Below, one piece after another: positions 27,493 through 36,474 of a stretch of DNA of 63,811 nt. Source of the stretch: Nostoc sp. FACHB-280 (GTDB taxonomy: Bacteria > Cyanobacteriota > Cyanobacteriia > Cyanobacteriales > Nostocaceae); the NCBI RefSeq assembly GCF_014697615.1, contig NZ_JACJSD010000042.1, positions 1-63,811 on the forward strand. Direction: 5' to 3'. Position numbers and translations under genes: made by a program. The notes below the pieces were generated by a model, which saw only the letters and a list, made by a program, of their open reading frames with translations, made no database searches and was not told the DNA's origin. Within the stretch, counting starts at the first letter, position 1, and every line of letters begins with the position of its first letter.

Positions 27493-27720
27493 ATGGATAT
27501 GAAGCAGTTAAGAGAGCGGTTAAATCTCAGAACCGTCGATGTAGCTAGTAAAGTTGGTGTTGGAGAATCTTCTGTACGCAATTGGGAGAAAGGGCGTACT
27601 ATACCAAAACTAAGAATTGATCAGACAGCAGCATTATGTAAGCTTTATGGATGTTCAATTGAGGAATTAGACCAAGCAGTTAAGGAATCCATAGCTAATG
27701 CTTCACAATACCAAGATTGA
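27493..27720 (+). CDS. XRE-family (Cro/C1-type) helix-turn-helix regulator, 75 aa
   Basis: A complete small XRE domain: LRERLNLRTVDVASKVGV with recognition helix GESSVRNWEKGRTIP and the trailing IDQTAALCKLYGCSIEELD. It should be a dimeric DNA-binding repressor. The neighbouring inverted repeat in the divergent promoter is its likely binding site. An alternative start is the internal ATG two codons later. No phage repressor C-terminal domain or toxin partner is visible. Confidence 0.88.
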   Translation: MDMKQLRERLNLRTVDVASKVGVGESSVRNWEKGRTIPKLRIDQTAALCKLYGCSIEELDQAVKESIANASQYQD

Positions 27721-27976
27721 AAATTTCCTATTGTTTTTAAAGATTACAAAGGAAGAGAGAATAGCACTTAACTATTACCAAGCTATTATCAGCCGATGAT
27801 TTGCTAATTTACTTGTCGAATACCAAAGCACTAACGGACAATAAGAAACAGGAAGGTGAATATGCGATAACACAGGCAGTAGCAATTACAGAATCAAAAA
27901 TAGATCTGTATGAAATATTCAGGGTGAACAGTATCAAGTAGCATTTGTGGGCTTGGTCAAATCTGATACGGTATAA

Positions 27977-28150
27977 CCCTGTTTTGTCAATCTGGGAGAA
28001 GCCAATCTCTGAAAGCGTTTCGGAGCTTTACTTTTCAACTTTTGGCTATAAATTTTAGTTTCTGTTAGAAAATAAAGGCTCAAAGCTTTATTAAATAAAA
28101 CTTTCAGAGTTTAGCTTCGATTATTCCTTTCCGAAAGTGATAAAACAGGG
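27977..28150. mobile_element. MITE-like element, 174 bp
   Basis: CCCTGTTTTGTCA (27977-27989) and TGATAAAACAGGG (28138-28150) are terminal inverted repeats with one mismatch in 13. Similarity continues weakly for another 10 nt. ATAA occurs directly outside both ends (27973-27976 and 28151-28154), as expected for a target duplication. Inside, CTCTGAAAG (28007-28015) pairs with CTTTCAGAG (28101-28109), so the element can fold into a nested hairpin. It has no coding capacity. The remainder of the 27721-27972 stretch holds no gene I can identify. Confidence 0.65.
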
Positions 28151-28188
28151 ATAAGATGCAATTATTCAACCCAGTAGGCGCAAATGTT

Positions 28189-28380
28189 CTACACTGCCTG
28201 ACTGATTGCATCTAACAAAAACAAACCCAAGTCTTTATGCAGTGCTTCATTATGCTGCGGACAACCAGTTGAATGTAGACACCTTGGACAACCTGCTTCA
28301 CAATCACATTCAGCTGCCAGCGCATATGCTTTAGCAGCGAAATTAGTCAAATCATTAAATTCCCGGTACTCGACGTAGTA
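28189..28380 (-). pseudogene. C-terminal remnant of a DUF1998-type helicase (zinc-binding tail)
   Basis: Directly after, and slightly overlapping, the drmC stop, a second minus-strand frame encodes about 60 residues ending in a TAG. They contain AAECDCEAGCPRCLHSTGCP, then QHNEALHKDLGLFLLDAI. This is the cysteine tail of YprA/MrfA-type DUF1998 helicases (CxCxxGCPxCxxSxxCPxxNxxLxK). There is no start or helicase body in frame, so it is a broken relic, or possibly a re-used tail. It is distinct from the DUF1998 end of DrmB. Confidence 0.65.
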
Positions 28381-29179
28381 TATTCTTTGCCACTAAAGTT
28401 TCAAACTGCGATCGCATTCCTTTAGCAGCTACAGGGTCATCAATTAGTACACCAGCTTCAATATTGCGTTCGTGGGCGGCTTCAGTAAAGTTGGCTGAAG
28501 TTACAAGCAGGCGTTCTTCATCTACAACAACACATTTCGCATGAAGACAGGCTTTTGTACCTGCACCTGGGGCGAGGGAACGGGGGTCATAAAACACTTC
28601 TGGTAAGCGTTGTCCCGTCCAGATTTCTTGACGGAATGTGTCTGCAAACTCTTTCAAAAGCGTTGACTCTGGTAATTTATTGTTGTGCGATGGGCGAAGC
28701 CCCACCGTAGGTGTTCGCTTCACGTTAAGGAACATCCTGACATTTAGTTCTAGATTCGCATCCATCCGGGAAGCCAGCACACCAAACAGAGCTTGTGCTT
28801 TTTTCCCTTTGTCAACAGCAAAACTGGAAATAAGGATGCTACTTTTGGCTGTGCTGAATAACTCGCGCACAACAACGCTAGTATCGCGGCTTTGAGAACC
28901 GACGACTTCCTGTCCTGTCCAAACCAACTCTACTCTGTCGTGTACTTCCTGAGATGCTGACCGTTCTGCTGCTAGTAGACGCAATGTGTAAGCTATGTGA
29001 CCGGGAGTAGCACCCATTGCGTTAAGTCGATTGAGTTCCTCAACAACACTGCTACTGAGAATTTCTGGGACGTAGGTTTTAATAGTTGATATGCTAAAGG
29101 GTGGATGAAGCCTTCCTGTTTCAAAGGCTGTAGCCAAACTGAGCAAAACTGGTCGGCTCAGTTGGAGAAACGCTGTCAT
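28355..29179 (-). CDS. drmC: DISARM protein DrmC (phospholipase D-like)
   Basis: A 274-residue PLD-family protein, the last gene of the DISARM operon. The C-terminal HKD-type motif HAKCVVVDEERLLVTSAN is at about 216-235, followed by HERNIEAGVL. The N-terminal half contains VRELFSTAKSSILISSF, as in the PLD fold, but only one clear HxK motif is seen, so activity needs a dimer or is degenerate. DrmC is reported to be dispensable for DISARM in some hosts. The start overlaps the drmB stop (29176-29179). A palindromic cyanobacterial repeat appears to be inserted in frame near residues 150-165 (VKRTPTVGLRPSHNNK). Confidence 0.85.
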   Translation of the reverse strand: MTAFLQLSRPVLLSLATAFETGRLHPPFSISTIKTYVPEILSSSVVEELNRLNAMGATPGHIAYTLRLLAAERSASQEVHDRVELVWTGQEVVGSQSRDTSVVVRELFSTAKSSILISSFAVDKGKKAQALFGVLASRMDANLELNVRMFLNVKRTPTVGLRPSHNNKLPESTLLKEFADTFRQEIWTGQRLPEVFYDPRSLAPGAGTKACLHAKCVVVDEERLLVTSANFTEAAHERNIEAGVLIDDPVAAKGMRSQFETLVAKNILRRVPGI

Positions 29180-31035
29180 GACAATTCCTGATTGAGAAAA
29201 AACTCAGCACCCAAACCCTCAACTGTAGCTACGACAAGCGCCCGGTCAAGAAATTCGTTACCACGTTCGCAGGAAGATTCAGCAATTAATAAACATCCAT
29301 GACAGGCTGCACCATGCAAAAAACGCTCCTCTTGTACGTTGTCTGGCTGGTGTTGGGCGCAAACAGGGTCATTAGAACATAGCCTTCCTAATTCTAGGGC
29401 GGTAGTTAGATGGTACTCAATTCGCTTGCCAATTTGTACCAGACCTCCCAAAGTTCCCTCCGACCCAGGGGAACCAGTATATAAAAGAATTCCATAGCCA
29501 GTGTCACCAACATAAATGCGTTCACGAATTGATGAAGCAGCATAACCGCATTCTAGAGATACTGCTGTAATCAATAGGTGTGATAAGGAGTGCAGCATAA
29601 TATAAGGTAGTCCAGGAAATTTAGCTTCTGGGAGTGCCTTGCGCTTCTGCCACACCTCGAAGCCCCTCAACAATTCCAGCCCACGTTTTTGCACCGCAGG
29701 CTGCTTTACCCAGTTTTCGATTGCCTGTTTTTGAAAGCTGATAAATACACCCTCACCACGGTTTTCGATGGCAGGAACCCAGCTTGGTTCGATATCAAGG
29801 GCAGCCCGCCGCACATCCAGTGCCAGTTCGCCATCAATATCAGGCATTGCAGGTTCAAAGCGGGTGAACCCGACTTGGGCAATGACCTCTCGTAAACGAT
29901 GTACTAGAATAATCCGGTCAATACGAGAGGATAATAACGGGGGCAAAGCAGTTAACTTGCGGGCGCGGGCATAAAAGTCACCATCTGGGGCATCTTCTCC
30001 CATCTCTTCTGGGCTGGAAAGCAAGGTTTCAATTTCTACTTGCTTAATACTTTTACTTTGGTCTCCTTGTCCACTTTGCTTGCGCCGTATTTCTGCCCAT
30101 ACAGCTTCATCGCTAAATCCTTCCAAGGCGTTAGCAACTTTTTGTTTACGGCGTTCTCTTTTGACATCATCTGAGCTTTCTGCATACTGAAGAAAGTCTT
30201 CATAGACTAAATTAACTGCTGCTCGCAGGGCTTCATCTGAGTCTGGGAGAGAGATAACACTCAAAACTTGAGAAAAGTAAGTATTACTTGCAGCTCTTAC
30301 TAGCAGTCGGTTGTACTCTGGTTTACCAGTGACGCGGGAAACACAAGGTTCAAAAGCTTTTGGCCCTAGCCAAGGACGATGCCCCAGACATTGACCCAAA
30401 ATTTTGCCATTGGGTACTGTGGCATCAGAGAGGGGACGACGAGCGCCGCAGGCTTCACAGCGAACGAAGATATCTACGAAATCGTTGCCAGAACCACGTT
30501 CGTCAAGCCAAAGTTGACCCCGGCATTTACTGGAAACATCGCTATTACTGTGGACAAAGCGATACCAGTCGATATCACTGATGTGTCCGTTAACACAGGC
30601 TTGGACAAAGCGAACGGGGACAACTGGGATTTTCTTTTTGGTATCGCTGAGGTATTTACCTTTAACTAGACTACCCCAAGGAATCAGAGGACGAGTACGG
30701 TACTCTTTGGCGTTAGGAGAAGTCCAAGTTTCTTCTACTTGAGCGACAAACCAAGTGGGGAAGGTAAAAGCTGAAATCCCACTTCTGGCGGCGGCTGGGT
30801 CTTGCTCGTCTGTAGGTGGCGCATACATAGCAATGTCTCTGACACCCAAAATCTCGGCAACCCTGGCTGCAAGGCGGTCTTCGTAAATTCGTCGTCTATT
30901 ACCCCGCCAGTGGTTGAGTCCGCCGATGATGACTGAGTAATTTGGTAAGTCCACCATTGCGCCGGGGCCAAAGGTGGAGATAATTTGGCTTTGCCGTATT
31001 TCTCCTGAAGGCTTGCGTTTGCTTTTTGACTTCAT
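29176..31035 (-). CDS. drmB: DISARM protein DrmB (DUF1998)
   Basis: A 619-residue protein with the DrmB start IRQSQIISTFGPGAMVDLPN and a C-terminal DUF1998 region (HSLSHLLITAVSLECGY, DTGYGILLYTGSPGSEGTLG) ending in cysteines (CSNDPVCAQHQ, GAACHGCLLIAESSC). Central cysteine pairs (RCEACGARRP) suggest zinc binding. DrmB forms a complex with the DrmA helicase that recognises phage DNA. Its start overlaps the drmA stop by 4 nt and its stop overlaps the drmC start, so the three genes are translationally coupled. The length is normal for the family. Confidence 0.92.
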   Translation of the reverse strand: MKSKSKRKPSGEIRQSQIISTFGPGAMVDLPNYSVIIGGLNHWRGNRRRIYEDRLAARVAEILGVRDIAMYAPPTDEQDPAAARSGISAFTFPTWFVAQVEETWTSPNAKEYRTRPLIPWGSLVKGKYLSDTKKKIPVVPVRFVQACVNGHISDIDWYRFVHSNSDVSSKCRGQLWLDERGSGNDFVDIFVRCEACGARRPLSDATVPNGKILGQCLGHRPWLGPKAFEPCVSRVTGKPEYNRLLVRAASNTYFSQVLSVISLPDSDEALRAAVNLVYEDFLQYAESSDDVKRERRKQKVANALEGFSDEAVWAEIRRKQSGQGDQSKSIKQVEIETLLSSPEEMGEDAPDGDFYARARKLTALPPLLSSRIDRIILVHRLREVIAQVGFTRFEPAMPDIDGELALDVRRAALDIEPSWVPAIENRGEGVFISFQKQAIENWVKQPAVQKRGLELLRGFEVWQKRKALPEAKFPGLPYIMLHSLSHLLITAVSLECGYAASSIRERIYVGDTGYGILLYTGSPGSEGTLGGLVQIGKRIEYHLTTALELGRLCSNDPVCAQHQPDNVQEERFLHGAACHGCLLIAESSCERGNEFLDRALVVATVEGLGAEFFLNQELS

Positions 31036-34000
31036 TTTTCGTCCTCCTCAACCTCAAAACCATCAGGGTTGCAAACCCACAAGTTGACTGTTGGTTCTAC
31101 ATCTCGGAGGCTGCGTTGTGCTTTGAACTTGCGTGCTTCCATTGGTTGCTTTTCAAGTTCTGGGTCAAGGGGGTCAAATAATAACGGTGGTGCTTGACCT
31201 ACTTCTTGTTGGTATTGCAAGCTGATTTTTTGACTAGCAATGCGTTCCCAAGTGTCTAGTAAATCTTTCACCCGTCCGCGAACTTTTTGACGTAGTGCTT
31301 CGGCTTCTACGGCATCAAGTTCTTTATCGTGCATTTCTGCGCGATCGCTAATGGCATCGACCACATATTCTAAATCCTGCCGATGTTGTAAAATCTCGAT
31401 AGCGCGGGGTGGTGCAGTCATACCAGGATGTCCTAAACGCGCCAAGGCAACGGAAATAGCAGCAATACCCCTGTCAATGGCGCGAGGTGAAAATGGAGTG
31501 ACGCTAGTTGCTTCTACAGAACGATAAAAGCTGGTATGCCAAGCTGGAAAGCGTTCGTAGTGAGAGCGATCGCGTGGTCGATGTATATTTAATAATGTAA
31601 TCACCAAACCAGGGCGATTTTCATCCCGTCCCACCCGGCTGGTAGATTGAATATACTCGGATGCTGTTTTTGGTTGACCCAACACGACCATCAACCCTAA
31701 ACGGGTGATATCCAAGCCCACGGATATCATATTTGTTGCTAAGGCTACATCGATATGTTTCTTCTCGTGAAATGGTAGTGCCAAGCAGCTTTTGATTTCA
31801 GCAACAACATTAGTGCTGACACGGGAAGTTAATTCCGCCGGTTCATAGGCAATTTGACGGTCAGCAAATAAACCTTCAGTTTCGTTGACTCGTTTTCTCA
31901 GGCTATACCTTGCTAGACGAGAGTTGACTTCATCTTCAACGATGCGGCGACTACCACCTAATTCTCGCAGGGAGTTAAAATATCCCAGCAGGGTCATGTA
32001 AGGATCTGCGGGGTTATCTGGATTTTTTGCTCCTCCTGCTGCTTGATAATGTTTCTGTGCAGCACCCAGTAGTGCTAAGTAAGTTCGTAACAGTACCACT
32101 TTTAAGCTTCGTCCCTGGGCTGCAATGCCTACATAGGTACGGGCATTACTGACACTTGCTGGTACTGTTTTGGCGAAAAACGAATCGCGGCGATCTGGAC
32201 CGGGAGGTGGGAAAATATCTACAGCATCTCGACCAAATAAGGCTCGAATTTGTTTACTAGCTCTCCGTACTGTTGCGGTAGAGGCGATAATTTTAGGGCG
32301 TAATTTTTTACCGTTAATTCTTCGGCTGCTCAGTTCGTCAATGGCAGTTTCATACAACCCTACCATTGTTCCCAAGGGGCCGGAAATTAGGTGCAACTCG
32401 TCTTGAATAATCAAGTCTGGGGCTGGTAAATGACCTGCAAGTGCTTGACCGCGACCGGGATGGGCAGGCCCGTAAAAACCATCTTTGTCATAACGGTCTA
32501 CCAGTCCGAATAATGCTCCAGTTTCTCCTACCCAAGGGAGATTGGCGAATTTATCGACAGTGGCGATAATAAAGCTGGGTAATCGTTGGTAAATTGGTTC
32601 ATCTACTGCAACGATGGGCAACGATTGATTGCGGGTAAATTTGCATTTGCGGTTGATACAAGTAATTTGCAGTGACTTTGGCTGGTCTGCATCTGGTAGT
32701 AATTGAAAGGAATCAGAGGTAAACCGTTTACCGCACCAAGGACAGTTTTCTAAAGGGATGGGTGAAGGTTTGCGGGTGTCATTTTGAAAGGCAATAGTAC
32801 GGGCGCGGGCGGTGTATTCATCGTTGTCGCCTTTTTTTCCCATACGGTTGGGAGTAGCGGTTTGTCCCACCCACAGTCCAATTTCAAAAGGCCAGGGACC
32901 TAATTTTTGTGTATCTTTTTGTCTTTCTAACTCTAAGGCGCAGACAAGAGTAGCAGCACGACTTAATTGGTCAAGGGTAAGCAGGCGCAGGGTATAACGC
33001 ATCAAAACACTTACGCCAGCTGAGTTTATTGTGGGGTTTCGCAGGCGGCGCAATACCATTGCGAATGCTGCTAATCCTAAGTAAGCTTCGGTTTTACCAC
33101 CGCCTGTGGGGAAGAACAGCAAATCTACTAATTCTCGGTCAGGGTGTTCGGGATGGGCAATACCAACCAAGTTCATTAATAAAAACGCCAGCTGAAAAGG
33201 TCGCCATGCCGGAGGTCTGACAGATTCTGGGGTAGTATCTGTATTGTGGGTAAGACGCTGACGGATAGCAATGGCGATCGCGCGATTGGCAATTTGAAAT
33301 GCTTCTAATACATTAGGATCGTCTAGGGCTTGCAATCCGGCGGCGATGCGTTTGTTTGCCCTGCTTGCCCGGTTGAGTAAATCGTTAGCAACTTCCAGTC
33401 GTTCTGGTTCACTGGGAAGATTGAGCTTTTGTGCTTCAATCCACAGCCCATAAGCATCAACTATCCCAGACATCATATTTCGCAGAGTTTCCACCGTGGG
33501 TGCGGCGGCTAGTGCTTCCATCCCCAGTTCCACGCCTGCAACTTGCTCAGGTACTACCTTTTCTACATCAGCAATGGGCATCCAAGCAGTGCGGACTTCT
33601 TGACAAGTAGTGTCATCGTTGGTGACAGCGACAGCTGAAACGTTATGTCCCACCGCATACTCATAATCATCTCGATACTGTAAATCTGCTACCTTCTCAT
33701 CCCAATCATCACCGTGTCGTCCGCGCAGGTTGGGACGAGGAACGAGAGAATAAGGGGTGCGGATGATGAGGCAAGTTTGGAAGGCGAAAGCAATATCGCT
33801 GTAGGGGTTGGCTACTGGCGGGCGATAGTTCACCAGGAACACGGACACGGAACGAGTACCAACAGGAACTAACTCTGCCGCAGTTACGGGACGCACTGAG
33901 GTAACGAGTCTCAAACCGTTACTACCAGGAATTTCCCAATGTTTGGGTACATTACTGACATGGAGAGGAACTGTTAATTCTGCTTGTCCGGGGGTTCTTT

Positions 34001-34427
34001 GCCACAGCCGGGGTAACTGGAGTTGGCTTTTAGAGTCTTCCTGATTTTCTTCATCCTCTTCATCAACTGGACAGTAATCGCCCCAGTGAACAGTAACATT
34101 TATTTCCTTAGCGGTTGCTGGTACAAGGATGCTTAAACCCATTGATGAGGGGAAAAATGCTCTCCGGGCGGAGGCACTGTCGGGTTGCTTTTCATCATCG
34201 CCAGCGTTCACCTCAGAAATCTCGTCTATGTCATCGTTACCTATATCTTCTGAACGCTGTTCTACCGAAGCTTCATAAGGCACTAAAAAACCCGTGAGAT
34301 ACCACTTAGATGGAGCTTGGTCGATAATTTCGTCAACGTGGGCGATATCATTGGGCGTAGGCCCCACTAAGTCAAGTTGTAGGGCATCAATGAGAGATGA
34401 ACGCACTTCGGCAGGAGTATTGGGCAT
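31032..34427 (-). CDS. drmA: DISARM helicase DrmA
   Basis: An 1131-residue SF2 helicase. Walker A is FPTGGGKTEAYLG (near 440), the DExH box is IIQDELHLISGPLG (near 675), motif III is STATVRRASKQIRALFG, and the C-terminal motif VI is QSTSRVGRDENRPG (near 930). A zinc site CPWCGKRF/CINRKCKF lies between the first motifs. DrmA translocates on DNA within the DrmAB complex, using ATP, to sense unmodified or incoming phage DNA. A TTGACA box at 34506-34511 on the minus strand may serve an internal promoter in the 119-nt gap upstream, because the inserted DUF4435 gene separates it from drmMI. Confidence 0.93.
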   Translation of the reverse strand: MPNTPAEVRSSLIDALQLDLVGPTPNDIAHVDEIIDQAPSKWYLTGFLVPYEASVEQRSEDIGNDDIDEISEVNAGDDEKQPDSASARRAFFPSSMGLSILVPATAKEINVTVHWGDYCPVDEEDEENQEDSKSQLQLPRLWQRTPGQAELTVPLHVSNVPKHWEIPGSNGLRLVTSVRPVTAAELVPVGTRSVSVFLVNYRPPVANPYSDIAFAFQTCLIIRTPYSLVPRPNLRGRHGDDWDEKVADLQYRDDYEYAVGHNVSAVAVTNDDTTCQEVRTAWMPIADVEKVVPEQVAGVELGMEALAAAPTVETLRNMMSGIVDAYGLWIEAQKLNLPSEPERLEVANDLLNRASRANKRIAAGLQALDDPNVLEAFQIANRAIAIAIRQRLTHNTDTTPESVRPPAWRPFQLAFLLMNLVGIAHPEHPDRELVDLLFFPTGGGKTEAYLGLAAFAMVLRRLRNPTINSAGVSVLMRYTLRLLTLDQLSRAATLVCALELERQKDTQKLGPWPFEIGLWVGQTATPNRMGKKGDNDEYTARARTIAFQNDTRKPSPIPLENCPWCGKRFTSDSFQLLPDADQPKSLQITCINRKCKFTRNQSLPIVAVDEPIYQRLPSFIIATVDKFANLPWVGETGALFGLVDRYDKDGFYGPAHPGRGQALAGHLPAPDLIIQDELHLISGPLGTMVGLYETAIDELSSRRINGKKLRPKIIASTATVRRASKQIRALFGRDAVDIFPPPGPDRRDSFFAKTVPASVSNARTYVGIAAQGRSLKVVLLRTYLALLGAAQKHYQAAGGAKNPDNPADPYMTLLGYFNSLRELGGSRRIVEDEVNSRLARYSLRKRVNETEGLFADRQIAYEPAELTSRVSTNVVAEIKSCLALPFHEKKHIDVALATNMISVGLDITRLGLMVVLGQPKTASEYIQSTSRVGRDENRPGLVITLLNIHRPRDRSHYERFPAWHTSFYRSVEATSVTPFSPRAIDRGIAAISVALARLGHPGMTAPPRAIEILQHRQDLEYVVDAISDRAEMHDKELDAVEAEALRQKVRGRVKDLLDTWERIASQKISLQYQQEVGQAPPLLFDPLDPELEKQPMEARKFKAQRSLRDVEPTVNLWVCNPDGFEVEEDEK

Positions 34428-34505
34428 GGTGTATCGCTGTTTACTCCTTTAAAAGATATAACAAGCAATTAACTGTTTTCTTATGTTGCCCGAAGTGTTT
34501 AAAAG

Positions 34506-34511
34506 TGTCAA
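34506..34511 (-). promoter_or_regulatory. candidate internal -35 box upstream of drmA
   Basis: A perfect TTGACA on the minus strand lies about 80 nt before the drmA ATG. The hexamer 17 nt further on (CAACAT) is a poor -10. An internal promoter would let drmABC be expressed apart from the methyltransferase and the inserted pair. Confidence 0.3.
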
Positions 34512-34546
34512 ATAATACTTTAGTCTATCTTTACAATCAGAAATTC

Positions 34547-35413
34547 CTATTGAAGAGGGTTAATTCTGTTTTGTAACTCAATTAAATCTGGGTACTGATT
34601 AACATCAAGTTGATTCAGCACCCAATCAAAAAAAGTTTTCAAAGAAATATACCGGGAATCTCTTTGCTGCATAGCTTTTTGAATATCCTTACCATGAAAC
34701 CAGATCAAGTACTGCTTCTGTGTCCAAAATTCCTCTTGGGCAAATTGCTGCTGATATTCAGCAAGACTTTGTTTAAATCTGTCTGGCGTTACTGTTCCTA
34801 CAGCTTGTTGAAACTGGTTAATTAATGCTTCAGCTTCAGTTTGACAGTCTTGGAGAGTTAGCGAGGGCGGGAGTTCACCACTACCACCTGTCCATGTTGT
34901 TTTTAATTGATGCCGACTTGCACTTGATTGCAACAAGTCGGCTAATGCCCATCTTACTGCTTGATAATCTTGCAAGCTTCTTGCAGCTTCTTCAATCCAA
35001 GTTGCGATCGCCTCAATTCCTGGTGAATCTCCATGTCCCCATTTGGAAGTGGGATTTTCTTGTTTTTCTAGATATTTTGTGTGCCAATAATCGTGAATTA
35101 AATCGGCATTTATTAAATAATTCTCCACACAAGCACGATGGGTAAGCAACATGGATTGGAATGGGATTAATCCGATGTTGGTAGTAGGTTGAGCGTCAAA
35201 ATCGCGATCGCGAAAAATGATAGCTTGTTGATTTGTCGTTCCCTCTCTAGAAAAGTAACCCTGAACAAAACTTGAAAAGGTAAATTTACTGCCAGAGGGA
35301 ACAATTGTGGGCTTATTTGTTCCAAGGTTCTCGACAACTCTGTTAAGTAGTCTAAAATCTAAACTAGTTTGCTTGCCCTCACAGAAAATAATTTTGCCAC
35401 TAACGACACTCAC
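34547..35413 (-). CDS. DUF4435/Toprim-like protein inserted in DISARM
   Basis: A 288-residue protein with a Toprim-like pattern: IIFCEGKQTSLDFRLLNRVV supplies the acidic Glu, and AIIFRDRDFDAQP supplies the DxD. The LLTHRACVENYLINADLI block is typical of DUF4435 proteins, which are encoded with ABC-type ATPases. It follows the ATPase gene by 2 nt on the same strand. Together they resemble a split OLD/Gabija-like ATPase plus nuclease. The rest is helical. The nuclease role is inference from the Toprim-like residues. This pair is not part of the canonical class 1 DISARM gene set. Confidence 0.75.
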   Translation of the reverse strand: MSVVSGKIIFCEGKQTSLDFRLLNRVVENLGTNKPTIVPSGSKFTFSSFVQGYFSREGTTNQQAIIFRDRDFDAQPTTNIGLIPFQSMLLTHRACVENYLINADLIHDYWHTKYLEKQENPTSKWGHGDSPGIEAIATWIEEAARSLQDYQAVRWALADLLQSSASRHQLKTTWTGGSGELPPSLTLQDCQTEAEALINQFQQAVGTVTPDRFKQSLAEYQQQFAQEEFWTQKQYLIWFHGKDIQKAMQQRDSRYISLKTFFDWVLNQLDVNQYPDLIELQNRINPLQ

Positions 35414-35415
35414 AA

Positions 35416-36474
35416 CTACACCTCTAGCCGGATAATATATGCTTCAGGCACTAATTGCTCTATATAATCAGAGTGGGTTGTAATAATAAACTGATTATTT
35501 GTGCCTAATTTGGGTAAAGCTCTCAGCAATGCCTGTTGCATTGGTGGATGAAGGTGCAATTCAATTTCATCAATTAGAATGACGGAGTTGTGAATATTCC
35601 AACTAGCAAAGTCCATTAACATTGGGAAAATAGCTCGTTCACCGCCGGACATCTCAGAAATTTCATACTGGTTTTTACCGTCGTATAAATAAAACCAGGG
35701 TTCACTTAAGATATCGTCTACATTCTCTCGCAGAACTGGGCCTTCAAAACTGCGTTCTGGAAAGACTGCTTTGTAAGCGCGTTCAATTTCGGCGTATAAA
35801 TCCTTTTGTCCTGGGCGTAGATTGGGGATTTTAGGTGTTCCTACATCTTGATGGAATTGTCGCCATTTAGAAAGGCGATCGCGCAACAGGTCTTCTGTAA
35901 TTTCTAGTTTGCGATCTGGGTCTTCTGTAGTCAGGCTAGTTGATGTTCTCTGTTCTGTGTACCAAAAAATTGTACCCACTCGCTCAAATGCTGAAAATCC
36001 TTCAGCACGGAGTAGTTGTTTAGCGTATTCTCGTCCTTTAAATTGAAATAATTCCGCAGCACTATCTGCTTGAACACGCCCGTTTCGCCATTTAAGGTTA
36101 ACAATATGCTTTTCCGCAGGAGGCTGCAAATCACGACCCATTTCTCGTAACTTCTGTTGAAAATACCGCACAGCTTCGAGTTCACTAGATGAGAACTGCA
36201 CCTGTACAGTCACCTCCGGCTCAAATGCTCCCCAATTACTCCCAAGCAGTTCATAGTTAAATCCTGCCCATTCTAAATCGGCAGGTTCTTTTAAGCGTCC
36301 GGTTGCTGTGCCGAGAGTTGCGGCGATCGCTTGTAAAAGACTTGTTTTTCCAGCACCGTTCATGCCGATGAGAACAATAATATCTCGTGCCAACCCAGTT
36401 TCTGGATCTGTGAAATCAAATGTAGAAGACCGGAATTTTTTAAAGTAATTTAGCTGTAGGGATTGAATTTTCAT
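35416..36474 (-). CDS. ABC/SMC-like AAA ATPase inserted in DISARM
   Basis: A 352-residue ABC-type ATPase of the OLD/RecF-like class. Walker A is GMNGAGKTSLLQ (near 38), the signature is EMSGGERAIFPM (near 278), Walker B is VILIDEIELHLHP (near 298) and the switch His is in IITTHSDYIEQL (near 332). The start codon overlaps the drmMI stop (ATGA, 36471-36474). It is therefore translationally coupled to DISARM, and the DUF4435 gene follows after 2 nt. All catalytic motifs are intact. The protein lacks the long SMC coiled coil, and the middle region is about 190 residues long. Confidence 0.88.
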   Translation of the reverse strand: MKIQSLQLNYFKKFRSSTFDFTDPETGLARDIIVLIGMNGAGKTSLLQAIAATLGTATGRLKEPADLEWAGFNYELLGSNWGAFEPEVTVQVQFSSSELEAVRYFQQKLREMGRDLQPPAEKHIVNLKWRNGRVQADSAAELFQFKGREYAKQLLRAEGFSAFERVGTIFWYTEQRTSTSLTTEDPDRKLEITEDLLRDRLSKWRQFHQDVGTPKIPNLRPGQKDLYAEIERAYKAVFPERSFEGPVLRENVDDILSEPWFYLYDGKNQYEISEMSGGERAIFPMLMDFASWNIHNSVILIDEIELHLHPPMQQALLRALPKLGTNNQFIITTHSDYIEQLVPEAYIIRLEV

